Assembly: GCF_028769735.1 (NCBI RefSeq)
Contig: NW_026992281.1
Span: forward strand, 124,001-188,000
Reading direction: 5' to 3'
Length of the DNA: 64,000 nucleotides
Source: Zonotrichia leucophrys gambelii
Lineage: Eukaryota; Chordata; Aves; Passeriformes; Passerellidae
Below, in pieces: positions 45,320-58,100 of this stretch; within the stretch, counting starts at the first letter, position 1; each line of letters begins with the position of its first letter. Both the position numbers and the translations under genes were made by a program. The notes below the pieces were generated by a model. That model ran no database searches and was not told where the DNA came from. It saw nothing but the letters and a program-made list of their open reading frames with translations.

Positions 45320-46300
45320 ACACAGAATGGCTTGGCTTGGAAGGGACATTTAAAGGCCATCTAGTCCAATGCCTTGCACTGAGCAGGGACACCTTTAAGT
45401 AGGTCAGGTTGCTCAGAGCATGAGCTTGAATGTTTGCAGGGATGGATGTCCACCTCTCTGGGCAACCTGTGCCAGGCTTTCAAACCCTACAGTGAAAGAA
45501 TGGGTTTCTTTTGTCCAGTCTGAATGGACCGTCTTTTGGACTAAAGCCATTCCCCCTCGCTCTGCTCACAAAAGGCTCTACTACAAGTTCTGTCCCATCT
45601 CTTTTACAAGCCCCCTTCAGGTACTGAAAGGCAGCAATCAGGTCTCCCTTGAGTCTGCTCTCTTCCAGGCTGAACGCCACCAGCTCTCCCAGCCTGTCTC
45701 CAAAGCAGAAGGGCTCCAGCCCTCAGAGCATTTTGTCCCTCCTCTGGACTAGATCCAACAGGACCATGGCCTTCCTGTGTGGGGAACCCAGAGCTGGATG
45801 CAGTACTCTGTCGTGGTAGAGATGGAGACAGTACAAAGCAACACACTCCGTTTCCAGAAGGCTTCAAACCCTGTTTTTATTCTAGCATGCATGCTTGTTC
45901 TGCATTCTTACAAAGCTCATAAGTTTGCACTTTACTCCCTGGTCATGAGAGACAAGCAAAGTGCTTCTTGGAATAGGCAGTTCCAGATTTATCTTATGTA
46001 TCCTTCTTTCTTTCTTGGTTTCTATGTCAACAACCTTGGTAGGGATTCTTTCAGGGCTAAACATGGATCCTCTTATCAAACTTCTCAATGACTCACAGAG
46101 GTCACTGTAAAACCTCTTCCACAGTACTCCAGGTGGGGTCTCACCAGAGCAGAGGGGTGGAATCACCTCCTTCAAGCTGCTGGGCACTCTCCTTTGGATG
46201 CACATGGCTGGCTCATGTGCAGCCTCTCATCTTGCAGCACCCCCAAGTCCTTCTTGGCAGGGCTGCTCTCCATCCCTTCATGGCCCAGCCTGTGAGATCA
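45320..46300 (-). mobile_element. CR1 LINE 3' end, second copy, with nested LTR
   Basis: Same CR1 fragment as at 5630-6610, interrupted at the same base by the same LTR. Confidence 0.85.
45809..46123 (+). mobile_element. Solo LTR, 315 bp, second copy
   Basis: Flanked by GTACTC at 45803-45808 and 46124-46129. The AATAAA seen in the first copy has been lost here. Confidence 0.88.
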
Positions 46301-46384
46301 GCTGGGCTGGGACTGTGTCACAGCCCTTGGACAGAGCAGCTCCCTGCCAAAGAAGGCAGATCCCAGTGCCCACACAACTCCACC

Positions 46385-46593
46385 CTGGCCATGAGGTCAC
46401 AGCAGGCTCTGAGGTCACAGAGGTGCCAGAGCCCCGTGGTTGCACAGCAGCACAAGGAGCGAGCAGTCGGTGCTTGAGCACAACTGTTGCGGCAGCAGCA
46501 GTGGCAGTGGCAGCAGTGGTGCTGACATTGGGACAGCGGTGTCAGGACAGCGGTGGCAGCAAGAGCTGCGGGACTGGCAGAGGGCAAGGCACC
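46385..46593 (+). promoter_or_regulatory. Upstream region of G4 with paired AGGTCA half-sites
   Basis: AGGTCA at 46394-46399 and 46412-46417, with the same spacing and the same distance to the start codon as in G1. Confidence 0.4.
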
Positions 46594-49500
46594 ATGGCCC
46601 TTGCTCTGCGCCTCTTCCTCCTGCTCCTCCTGGCCGTGGCCCTGCCTGCCAGGGCTGCCCAGGCTGCTCCGCTGCAAGCGCGGGGAGCAGGTGAGCCGGC
46701 AGCCTGGCTCCCCTTTCCCGGGACAGCGCTCCCTGCTCCCCGGGAAGCGCTGGGGATGGTTTTCCCCAGGGTATTTAGGGAGGGTTTCCACTGGGGGCGG
46801 GAGAGAGCGCCCATGGGCCCTGGGCTGACCGGGGATGTGTCACAGGGCCTGCAAAGAGGGTGGAGAGTGACCAGGAGCCAGCCCAGAGCTCCCCAGGCCC
46901 CTGTGCAGTTTGGGCTTGTGCATTCACATGTGGCTCCCACAGCCTTACATGGCCCCCTTGCAGTGCCCATTTACTGTAAGCAGTGGGGGATCCCAGCACA
47001 CCATGGAAATGACCTGGTCTTTGCCCTCTTCTAGACTGGGACCATAAGATGGCTTATATGGAAAAGCTGGTGAATGACAATATGAAGACTCTAGGGCATG
47101 GTGGAGGCAAGTTCTCTGTGTTCCTTTCCTGAAAAATAATCAGTGTCCATGTGGCAAGGGCTCAGTCATGAGCCCTGTCCCTTAACACAATCTCTGGCTT
47201 TAAAGAATCTGGAAATCTTGCCCTGCTCCCTTCTGTGATCCCACAGGATCGCTGTCAGTGGGAGGAAGGATCATTTAGCTGTCCATCCTCCTCCCGTGTT
47301 CAATGCCAGTGTGTCCTTCTGTGTGCTCTGTGCAGCCACAGAGAAGAGCAGAGAGGGAAGGGGCCCGGCCCAGGGCTGTGCCCTGGGGCTGAGCCTCTCT
47401 CAGCTCCTTTGCCAGCCCCAGGGAGCCTGAGCTGCTCCTGCTGCCACTGCCAGGCCCTGGCCCTGCCTGGGGCTGGGTTTGGAGCTGCAGCAGCTCCAGG
47501 GAGTCCTTTCTGCCCCGACTGCCCCACAAGGGGCTCCTTCCATCCCAGTGTGGGGCCACTGCAGGCACGAGGTGCCCCTGGCCCTGCTCCTGAGTGGAAG
47601 GCCGAGCTGCGGGAGTGCCGTGGAGGGCACCAATCACGCAGGTGCTCTCACTGCCACTTGGGCCTGAAGGAGAAATGGAACTTCCCATTAAGGTCCTCCT
47701 AAATGGAAGAACCGAGACATAGGAGACACGAAATCCTTGGAGGCAGCGAAACATCTGGAGCAGATGCTGAATGACCTGGAGAGACGCCGTGGTGGGTGCA
47801 TTTCCCTCTGCCTTGTCATGGGGCTCAGCAGCCGGGGGCTTTGGCTGCACATCTGGACACACCGTGCCCGGCACAGCGGGAAGGGATCCATGGCAGCCTC
47901 GCTGCCCCGCTGCTGCTTCCACGCCCTGCAGGGCTGTTTGCCAGCCTGGCCTGGCTGCAGCTTCTCCCCAGCCTCTGCAGGAAGGCATTTGGCATCAGTT
48001 CACAGGCAGCCCAAACTGCACCACGAGCCATAGATGCCCTGAGATCCCCTGCAATTTCCTAATCTCCAGTCAGATCAGGTGTAGGGGCTTTTTCAGTCAG
48101 GGAGGGCCCTGGCCCAGCCCCAATAACCTGGCCATTTTCCTGATCCTTATCCACGCCTTGACAAGTATTGTCTCCTGAAGTTGCCACCTCCTGCAATGGT
48201 TCCATCTGACCCAGCTGTCCTTTTTCCTTTCTCAAGCGATGGAGCAAAAGTCCATGCAGGTGGGGCCATATCCTGTAGGAAGCAATGGCTTTGTGCCAGC
48301 CACTGATGCAGGAAAGGAGGAGATGCCAGACATGGGCACAGGTACAGGGGATAATTGCTCCACCAGGCACAGCCCTTGGTGGGGCTCTGTGGCGTCAGCT
48401 CTTTTCCCCAGGGCCTGCCCTTGCCCAGCCCGGCAGCAGCCAAAGCTGGAGGAGCCTCTGGAGCTCGTCCACAGCCCTGGGGAAAGAGGACTTGTGCACC
48501 AACGTCCCTCCCGCTGCAGCTGCTCTGGAGCTGGCCCTGAGTGCCCAGAGGCCCAAGGCACAGGAGCAGCCCCGAGCGGGAGCCCTGCCGTGAGCCCAGG
48601 GCCAGAGCCAGCCTTGGCTCCCGACTGGGCAGGGGCTGCACTGGGTCCTGACAGGGCCTGACTCTGTGCCCTGTGGCTGGGGGAGCTGTCACGGGGCAGG
48701 GAGGGCCAGGGCTGGCAGTGGCTGCTCAGGGATGGCTTTGGCCCTTGTCCCTCCAAGCAGCCACTGCCCAAGCAGCTGCGCTGCCCCCGGGCTCTCCTCT
48801 CGGCCTGCTGGGCTTCGTTGGGTGGCACAGCCTGTGCCAAGGGGCGGCAAGGTGCCTGCAGGCCCCAGCTCTGGGGCAAACGGAGAACATCCTGCCCGCA
48901 TCCACCGTGCTGCCAGCTCAGTAGTGCAGCACAGCACGGGCTGACGCTCCTCATTGCTCCCACAGAAGTGCTTGGCATGTCAGACACAAACGCCCAGAAT
49001 CCACGGAAAACACCTAGAATTATCTGCCCCCAGGACGTGCGCAGGTCCTGCATGATAGGCACGGTAGTGACACTGTTCACTGTGCCAATTTCCATGGGAC
49101 TGTGCTATGCTGGGTTCCGGTTGTGGAAGGGAAAGAAACGGTAAGTGTTGGCCCATCTCTACCCTCTAGCTTCTTTATAGGCTGCACATAGTCAAGAACA
49201 TTCAGGGAACAGAAATGCTGCTGTGGAGTTCTGGCCAGTCCATGGTTGTCCAACTAACTGTGCTGAGGGTCCTGCTGCTGCTCAGAGCTTTCATTGGCCT
49301 CCTAATTGCTGGGCCTTGTCCTGGGGTGCCCGCTGGGGCTGCAGCCAGTGCTGGCTCCCACTGAGGCTGCCTGGCCCAGAGCAGCCCCGGGGACACAGGG
49401 CAGAGGCAAAGCACGGTGGGGAGGAGAAAGAGCAGGGACGAGATTGCCCTTGAAAGGCAGAGGTGCTCTGGGGCCCACTCCTGGCCACGGAGCCTGCCCA

Positions 49501-49914
49501 GAGCTGTGTCCTGCTCGCCGGGGCCTTGAGGGGCAGCTGTGCAGCTGGGCCAAGCTGTGCCAGCAGCTCCAGCCGTGCTGGGGAGCCTTGCCAGCTCTGG
49601 GCCCTGCTGTGCAGGAGGCTCCCTGTGTGCCACTGGCACCTGGGCCCTCAGCCACCTCCTCTCTCCACAGTCGCGCTGCCGCCGCTCCAGCATCTCGGCC
49701 GAGAAGGCGTGCCTCTCCCTCTCCCCCAGAGAGCCCAGAGACCGTCGCCTTTGACAGCTCTCACCCGAGGCCTCGGCAGCAGGAGTTGCCCAAGAAAGCA
49801 GAGCACCAGCCCTCCGTGCCTCCCCCACGGCCCCCCAGCCCGGCCTTGAAGCGGAAGCCTCCCGAGATCCCCCCACCTCCACCCCTCCCGAGCCCGCCGC
49901 CCTGGTCCAACTAG
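46594..49914 (+). CDS. G4: modular type I membrane protein, 6 exons, proline-rich tail (twin of G2)
   Basis: Exons: 46594-46690, A 47035-47106, B 47693-47791, C 48237-48341, transmembrane 48966-49140, tail 49671-49914. These give 263 residues with no stop. The A exon again needs a GC donor (G|GCAAGT). The extracellular exons differ from G2 at scattered codons (for example PPKWKNRD against PPEWKNQD in B). CPQDVRRSC precedes the span (about 154-174). The last exon is almost unchanged from G2, including PPPPPLPSPPP before the stop. AATAAA lies at 50179-50184. The signal peptide lacks the 12-nt expansion of G2. It faces the G5 remnant tail to tail, as G2 faces G3. Confidence 0.72.
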
Positions 49915-49919
49915 GACTG

Positions 49920-50880
49920 CAACTGGGCTAGCCACGCAGGGCTTGGGCCACCAACAGCTTGGGCACCTGCCCTCCTCTACAATTAGCCCATGTTACCTAC
50001 GGGCAACAGCCAGAGTCCGTTTTCATACTCTTGGACCTTCAACAGGAAGGGCTGAAGATTCTTCCCATGCCCTTTCTCATCCTTTACCTCTTTCATTTTC
50101 ATACAGTTGGGTGCTTGCTACATCTCTTAAAGACTTTATTAGCACTGCATGTTTTGCCTTACCTGTCAAGGGAAAAAAAATAAAAAAATTCTTCAGTTCT
50201 GATTTCATTTTTAGTGTGATTTGGCCGCTCACATTTTGAGCAATTAATTTTCCACCATACTTCTTCCCTTTTTCCTTACTATCCATAAAAGATCATCTGG
50301 ACAAAAAAATCACCAGCATTACTGAGATTTACCTCAAAGCCCAGAGGGGAATCTAGCACCAAATATTCTTCCTCTGCACTGCACAACAAGAAATATTCAG
50401 AAGAATATTCACTGGCAGCTGAGGCTCGTGGAACTCCCAGAATACTGAGCCTGCAGAGGAGGCACACAGCCCTGGCAGTGGCTGAGGGGACTTCTCCTCA
50501 CAGACTCCTCTGAAAGTGTGTCACTCCAGGAGGAGAAAGCCTTTAAACCTGTGCCTTACCTTCTTCCTGTGCTAAAATGTAAGGTTCCTCCTGAGCTACA
50601 AACAATTCTCCATTCCTCAACAAAGCTACTCATGTTCGTGACTTATCTTAAAGAGCAAAGGCAAATGCGGTCAGAAATTTCTCATCAAAGCCTGTTTGCA
50701 GAGAAACGCCACCATATGTGAGAAAATAGTTCTTAGCATCAGCTCAGTCAAACGAAAGGCAACCCTGAACTGAGCAGCGCTTTAAGTGAACTTGAATTCT
50801 CTTTCCTCACCTATCAGCCGGGTTGGTTTGCTCTTTTTTGTCCTAGAGAGAACATTAGAACAATTTGCTCTTGGCAGGAC
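49920..50880. other. 3' flank of G4, no gene
   Basis: Matches 25830-26730 after G2. Apart from the AATAAA at 50179-50184 I see only duplicated short frames. After about 50815 it joins the G5-side flank with no provirus. Confidence 0.6.
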
Positions 50881-51682
50881 TCCTTGCATGGCTCCGGCTG
50901 TAAATGTGTTGGGCTATAGCACAGGGCCAGGGGGGAGCTCAGCAGCCTCATCAGAGCCCAGGGCCACGGCCCTTCCCTGCCGGGGCCCGAGCCTGGCCCG
51001 GCCCGGCCTGGCCCCGGGGGTTGGGCTCCACCAGCCCGCTGTGCCCGCAGACAGGCCCAAGGCTTTGCAAGAGGCTTTCTCCCAGCTTTGCAAAACCTCG
51101 GCCAAGTGACCCTTTGCTGTGCTGAGAAGAGTAAAAACCCCCTCAAATGTAACCCCACTGCACACCTCATGAGGGGTGCCTGCACACCTTAGGAGAGGCT
51201 GTCAATACTCCTTTGTGATTCCTGAGGGATCCCTGCACCCCTCGGTATGGACCCGAAAATATCCATGTGTGCCTCATGAGGGATCCCTTCACCCCTCAGC
51301 AGGGACCCCAAAATATCACTGTGTGCCTCATGAGGGACCCCTTCACCTCTGAGCACAGATCCCAAAATATCACATTGTGCCTCATGAGGTTCAGGCCCAG
51401 ATCATCCCCCGGAAGGCAATGTGCCCTCAGCCCAGGGACGCTCAGCATGGGCTCCCCCAGCCCTCAGGGCCCCGCCACTGGTCACAGCAGCCCCTGCCTG
51501 GCTCCTGCCTGCCCACACCGTGGGCATCCATGGCTGCTCCTGGCCATGGATCTCTGCCTGTGCTTCCGCTGAGTGGGCTTTGATCCTGCCACCACCTGGA
51601 CAGAGCTGTGACAACTCCATTTCTTTATTGAAACATCAAATGCGGGCCAAGCCCTGTCCTGGCAGACAGGGGCTGGCCAACT

Positions 51683-52500
51683 TCAGTGCTGGCCGGGGAA
51701 CAGGACCAGGGGGCTCAAAGGCAGAGGGTCTTGTTTAGGAGGGGTGGGTTTTGGGAAGGGTTCATGATGGTGCTGGAGCCATGGCAGGGCAGATAGAGGC
51801 AGATATGGAGAATTGGGATAAGAGGTCGGAAGAACTTTGCCTGAGTTGTTAGGCTCTTCTTCTGACAATGAACAGGAGCACCTGTGGAGAGAGGAGGTGG
51901 CTGAGGCCCCAGCTGCCAGTGGCACACAGGGAGCCTCCTGCACAGCAGGGCCCAGAGCTGGCAAGGCTCCCCAGCACGGCTGGAGCTGCTGGCACAGCTT
52001 GGCCCATCTGCACAGCTGCCCCTCAAGGCCCTGGCAAGCAGGGCACGGCTCTTGGCAGGCTCCCTGGGCAGGAGTGCGCCCCAGAGCGCCTCTGCCTTTC
52101 AAGGGCAATCTCGCCCCTGCTCTTTCTCCTCCACATTTTGCTTTGCCTCTGCCCTGTTCTTGGCCAGGAAGCCTCAGTGGGCGCCAGCACTGGCTGCAGC
52201 CCCAGCAGATCTTAAGCCCATGCTGCCGCTTGGACTCCCTGCCAGCTGATGCCAAATACCTTCCTGCAGAGGCTGGGGAGAAACTGCAGCCAGGCCAGGC
52301 TGGGAAACAGCCCTGCAGGGCATGGAAGCAGCAGCAAGGCAGTGAGGTTTCCATGGATGCCCTCCCACTGTGCCGGGAACCGGGGGTTGGACATTGTGAT
52401 GGTGTAGAACCACACGGCTCTGTGACCCTGGAGCCTGCTGTGATCTCACAATCCTGCTGTGATCTCACAATCCTGCTGTGACCTCGTGGCCTGCTTGGGG
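51683..52500 (-). pseudogene. G5: family-gene remnant with intact tail exon
   Basis: The tail exon 51683-51881 (199 nt, phase-2 acceptor after CTCTCCACAG) matches that of G3 and is open (SLSEEEPNNSG, KPTPPK, stop at 51683), with AATAAA at 51624-51629. Going upstream it passes through the tail intron, then jumps near 52205 into the conserved block that normally follows a B exon, then near 52400 into the AGGTCA-rich promoter sequence mirrored before G2. Signal peptide, cassettes and transmembrane exon are deleted. It cannot make a family protein. Confidence 0.7.
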
Positions 52501-53119
52501 ATGGACCTCAGGGCTGGAATTTTCCTTCTCTGGGAGGGAGCTCCTCCTACCTGGTAGTTGCGTCCAACGCCTGGCCTTGCCTCCCCAAGCTGAGTTCACT
52601 GCTCTGTGTTCTGGGCACTGGCACAGGAGATCACATCCAAGGATTTCTGAGCTCCTCAGGCACTGTCAGCCACAGCCCAGCATGCTGAGGAGTGAGTGAT
52701 CTCTGGCTGGAGACAAGTGCCACATTCCCTCCAGTCAGCAGCTTCCCAGCTGGAAATTTGGCACCTTGGGTGGGCTGTGGATAACACAGCCCTTTGGCTT
52801 CATAGGAAAGGTGAAGCTTTTACTTCACCATTTGCTCTTCATGTGCAATTTAAGGCACTGCTTCCTCTTGTGGTCCTCAAAGGACACAGTCAATAAAACA
52901 GGGGGAACAGTCACCCAACCTCTTCAATGCTTGGATGGGATGCCAAAAGAAACCTGGAGAAGCACAGGGTGGGTCTGTGCGGCCTGACCAAGCCAGAGGC
53001 CTTCCATGATGGAGTGGCTGCATCAGTGACGCGGTGCCAGAGTTCTTCAGCCTGGGCTGCTCCCAGCACTGTCACCAGGAGGGGGCTGCCCACAAAAAGC
53101 CTCACAATTTGGGTGCAGC

Positions 53120-53703
53120 TGTAGGGCAGAACCGCTGTACGGCACAGGTGGAATGCTTCAAGGGCAGGGACAAGGAACAAGGAGAGGTCTTCTGTATGAC
53201 TCCCAAAGGTGTTTATGCCCAGGAAGGTCAGGCACAGAAAGACACAAGTCCAGGCTCTAGAAGGGGTTTTTCAACAAGGGGAGGTTCAAGGGGAGGGTAC
53301 AGAACTTTAACCAAGTGGGAGAAACCTGGGGAGAAGCATAAGGCAGGGAATACAGTGTTTAAACCAATTGGGAATTACAGGGGAGGGGAAGAGTATAAAC
53401 AAACGAATGGGAACTAGAGGGTTACAAAAATGACAGGGAAGTTTCTGGAGAAAGGGGCAGGTATGAGGAGGGACTGACATTGTTCCTCCTAGGAAAAAGA
53501 ACAGGGAACATTGAGGAACAAAGGGGCAGGTCTTTGGGAAGATGGAAACCCAGGACAAAACCAACAAGAGAGGTGCAAAGGAACAATCCATTAAGGATAA
53601 AATATGCTATAATAATACAAGAGATGGGGGGGGCGGGTGGATTATAGAACTGACCATTGAAACTGACTTGCAATTGAAAACACAATAGAGACACACCGCA
53701 ACA
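53120..53703 (-). mobile_element. Solo LTR, mirror copy of 21061-21647
   Basis: Reads TGTAGGGCAG at the left and CCGCAACA at the right. Same element at the mirrored position, so it predates the inversion-duplication. Confidence 0.7.
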
Positions 53704-53709
53704 CCCCAG

Positions 53710-54362
53710 TGTGGTAGTCTGTTATTTTACAGTTTGTTCTTCTGTAGTAAATTTTAAATATTCCTTGTTATACGTTTGTAATGTTTCACTCCACGTATCC
53801 CACTTGGTTTCTCTGGTGGTTCAGTCCTGAGTTGTTTATTCACCAAGTATATGTCAATGTCCCAGTCCATCAAAGACGGCACAGTCTTTTGTTCTGGCAT
53901 GTACCCTGTCAGTCATTCCTCGAAGCAAGATTGGATTTCAAGGTTTGCTCCTTCCCCTTGTTGGTTTCTATTGGATAACCCTTGCACTGCACTCCTTCCC
54001 CAATGCCTTCCCCTTGGTAAAACATTGTGTCCTCCCCTTCTTCCCTCCCTTCCTTAAAAATCAGTGTTTTGCCCTCAGTTATTGTCACTTGTCCCTGACT
54101 CCTCTGGGGACATAAACCTTCCTTAGAACTCAAACAAGTGATCTCTCTCTATTCCTTTGCCTCAGTCCCTCGTACTGGGTTGCTGCTGTGTCACCCGTGC
54201 CACAGGTGTCGGCTGCAGGGAGCTGCGAGCCCCTGTACGCACCGCCAGCCGGGAAGGTCCCTGTAGGGATCCAGGGGCAGCCTCTCTTGTGACTGTCCGT
54301 GGGACTCAGGGAGTGAGCTGGCCGGAGAACATATTGCCTGTGACCGCAGCCGTGAAGTTACA
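53710..54362. mobile_element. Solo LTR, 653 bp, present only in the right arm
   Basis: Starts TGTGGTAGTC and ends GAAGTTACA, flanked by CCCCAG at 53704-53709 and 54363-54368. The left arm has one CCCCAG at the matching site (within 21055-21062, reverse strand), giving a clean empty site. Orientation is not clear. Confidence 0.85.
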
Positions 54363-54367
54363 CCCCA

Positions 54368-54718
54368 GTGCACAAGGGAAGAGCTAGAGATGCCACCACT
54401 CTGGACTTCTGCCATGCCCTGGACACATCAGCCCTGCCCAGCATCCTTGTCCCTCCTTTGGTGAGCTATGGATCTGATGGAGGCACAGTTTGGAGAACAA
54501 GCAATTGCCTGGCTGGTCACATCCAGGGGGTTGTGGTCAATGGCTCAGAGGCCCGATGGACATCAGTGACCAATGGTGTCCCTCAGGGTGACAGCAGAAG
54601 CTCCCTGGACACTGGGGACTCCGTGTCCTGGTGGTGCTGCTGGACAAGAGAGCTGGAGGGGCCTCCAAAGCAGAACTGTTGTGGTTGCCCAAGTCTTTCA
54701 GACTCGCTCAGTGAATGA
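54368..54718 (+). pseudogene. CR1 reverse transcriptase fragment, mirror copy
   Basis: Same 116-codon fragment as at 20705-21055, here retaining GVPQGD. Confidence 0.75.
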
Positions 54719-54844
54719 GGAGCTCACTGAAGTGAAAAGATCCTGAGAAACCACACAATCCCTTCCCTGGGAAGAAACATCTCCCCATCCAAACCTCCCC
54801 TCCCTGTCTTTATCCAGCTCCAAGAGGAACAGACACGTATATAC

Positions 54845-54898
<54 letters not shown>

Positions 54899-54981
54899 GT
54901 CTATCTTAGTTATCTCGTTATCTAGCTAGCTAAGTATCTACCTATCTTCCTGTATATCTACCCATCTATCTATCTATCTGA
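54845..54981. repeat. (CTAT)n microsatellite, interrupted
   Basis: About twelve perfect CTAT units from 54846, then degenerate units to 54981. The matching place in the left arm (near 20580-20590) has only ATAGATATACATG, so the repeat grew after the duplication. Confidence 0.9.
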
Positions 54982-55178
54982 CAAAATAATTTCAGCTTTA
55001 AATTAAATCTCTTTATTTATCCTTATCCTATGAAGTAATGTTTAGAAAGAAGTTTTATTTTGTACAATTACATATAGTAAAGACATTAAATAACAGATGG
55101 TTTTAAGTTGTCAAATATGGAAACTGCCACAAATCCCTCCCTGACTGACATTCATGCATGCCTGCTGTCAGGGAGGGA

Positions 55179-58100
55179 TCAGAAGGTCCTGTCCAGAGGG
55201 TGGGAGCAGATGTATGCCCTCTTCTCCAGGATCTGCTTTGCAGCTTTTTTAATGGAATCCTCCCGATTTTCAACTGCATCGATGGAGAAACAGAGAAAAG
55301 TCAACTAAGGGACCGTAAAGAGCCATTGTAAATTTCTTTCAAGAAGTGCTTTTGAGTACAAATGCAAGAAGGAGTGCCAGAAAGAAACTGAACATTCTCT
55401 TCTGAAAAAGAGTGATTATTACAGACTGACATTCGCAGAGCCAATGCACCGCTGGTCAGTACATCCCAAAGAGTCCAAATCCCTCATTTCTATCAGTCAC
55501 TTGACAGGGGTATATACATCAAATATAGATTTTATATTTTTCCATAAAGAACCCTGGCAGTTTGCTTTAGCTATGAAGAGACTCTTCTCAATAGGTCCCA
55601 ACTCTGCTGCTTGTTTGAATTAAAAGCAGAGAAAAACTTTTCTGTTGGCTACATCACACCAACAAAAATTTCATGAGTCTGTTGTGAAAGGCATAAGAGT
55701 GTAAAAATCATTCCATTTTATAGTACTTACAGGCTTCTAATTCAGACATGGGATAATTAGGCCATCATTCACTATATCAAATAACTGGAATAGGCACTGG
55801 AAAACAAGTTATTTTTAAAACTAAGTTTAGAAAAAGTGAATGAATTTCATAAAGAAAACCATGTAGAAATAACACAGTAATTTAAACTTCTCAAAGCCCT
55901 TTGCTAATGGAGCTCTGATGCCCAGTCATGTGCAGTGCAGCCTCAGCTGTCCCTTTGAGGCCAGAACTGCCAAGGCTCAGGGTTGGGATGAGCCTTCACC
56001 CAGAGTTGGCTCCAAGACTGATTGGGAATCAATCAAGAACACAAGGGCTCACACAAAGAGCAAAGTTTCACGGCCAAAACCAAACCTTCATCAGGTTGGA
56101 TTTCTTTTAACACTGAACTGGAGCAAATTTGCTTGTGCTGCAACACCACTGTTGCCATTAAATTTTACATGAACTACTAAATAAGCACTGCCCTGTCCTG
56201 AACTTTGCTACCCAAACACTGCTGAGAACTTGCTGTGCCTCTGCCCTGTGCCCCTGGAGCTGCTCTTGGCCAGGCAGCCTCAGTGGGAGCCAGCACTGGC
56301 TGCAGCCCCAGCGGGCCCCCCAGGACAAGGCCCAGCAATTAAGAGGCCAATGAAAGCTCTGGACAGCAGCAGAACTTCAGCAGAGTTGTTTGGACAACCA
56401 TGGACTGGCCACAACTCCACAGCAGCATGACTACGAGTCAGGCTACCAATGCTATGGAGCACAGTTATAAGAAAACTGTGGAGAAAAATCAGCAACTGAC
56501 CGTATGATCTCATACAGCTTGCGAATGCCAAGATAGCAGCCTAGCAGCAGAAGTGGCACAGTGAACACTATCACCACTGTGCCTATCATGCACTTCCTGC
56601 GCACATCCTGGGGGCAGACAATTCTTGGGAGGCGCACTGGATCCGGGCCATATATTCCCGCTTCAGTGACAACGTCTGTGGGAGCAATGGGGAGCGTCAG
56701 CCCGTGCTGTGCTGCACTGCTGAGCTGGCAGCACGGTGGATGCGGGCAGGACGTTCTCCGTTTCCCCCAGAGCTGGGGCCTGCAGGCACCTTGCCGCCCC
56801 TTGGCACAGGCTGTGCCACCCAACAAAGCCCAGCAGGCCGGGAGGAGAGCCCGGGGGCAGCGCAGCTGCTTGGGCAGTGGCTGCTTGGAGGGACACGGGC
56901 CAAAGCCATCCCTGAGCAGCCACTGCCAGCCCTGGCCCTCCCTGCCCCGTGACAGCCCCCCCTGCCCAGGGACACACAGCCAGGCCCTGTCAGGACACAC
57001 TGCAGCCTTGCTCTCCCCCTCTGCTCTTTCCCCACCATGGGCACCCCATGCAGTGTCTCCCAGGTTTCAGGACATGTCTCACACAGAGGGACCCCAGCAG
57101 GACTGCTCAGTCTGCCTGAGCCTGGCACAGCAATCACCTTCTGTGGCACTGTCTGGCATCTCCTCACTTTCTGTATCCGTGGCTAGCACGGGTACGTTGT
57201 GTCCTCCGGGATGTGCTGCCTTCTGGAAAGACTTCTGGTCCATCTCTGGAGAAAGAAAAAGGGACAGCTGGATCAGGTGGAGCCATTCCCCACTGGGGAG
57301 GTGGCATCTTCAAGAAGTGTCACATGTGAAAGACATGGATAAGGATCATGGAATGGCCAAGGCTCTTGGGGCTGCCACAGGGCCCTCCCTCGTCCAAAGA
57401 GCTGCCCCACCAGATCTGCCCAGAAACCAGGAAATCCCAGGCCCATGGTGCAGTTTGGGCTCTCACTCAGTTGATGCCCAATGCCTTCCTGCAGAGGCTG
57501 GGGAGAAGCTGCAGCCAGGCCAGGCTGGCAAACAGCCCTGCAGGGCGTGGAAGCAGCAGCGGGGCAGCGAGGCTGCCATGGATCCCTTCCCGCTGTGCCG
57601 GGCACGGCGTGTCCAGATGTGCAGCCAAAGCCCCCGGCTGCTGAGCACCAGGACAAGGCTGAGGGAAATGCACCCACCACGGTGCCTCTCCAGGTCAATC
57701 AGGATTTGGTCCAGCTGTTTGGATTCCTCCAGGGGCACATTCTGTTTTGTAGGTTTTTTCCTCCCTCTCAGAGGACCTTAAGAGAAAGTATTTCCATTTC
57801 ACCAGGAATAGATCCCACAGAAGCACGGCTCAGCCTGTGGGGTCAGCTGGGACACACTACTCACCCCTGCGATGGGTGCTGGGCTTGTGAGCAACATCCA
57901 CCAAAGGGCCTGGGAAGATCCTCCCTGCAGACACACCTGTAACTCAAGAGCCACAGAAGCTTCTGTCACACAGTTCCTGCCAGGTTGTCAATGATTATTC
58001 TCTGAGAACATACCTGCAGAAGCTCCCAAGTGCTCTAAACCATCTTCCATCCTGGCTGCTGGCAAAGCCATGCCACCACTGTCATCTAGAAGGGAGCACA

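Larger units (their letters stand above)
43926..46700. repeat. Segmental duplication D1, second copy
   Basis: Matches 3055-7000 without the 1.3-kb extra segment. No gene is supported between 43926 and 45300. Two facing minus-strand frames (44785-44988 and 3722-3982) share sequence but have no recognisable domain. Confidence 0.8.
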
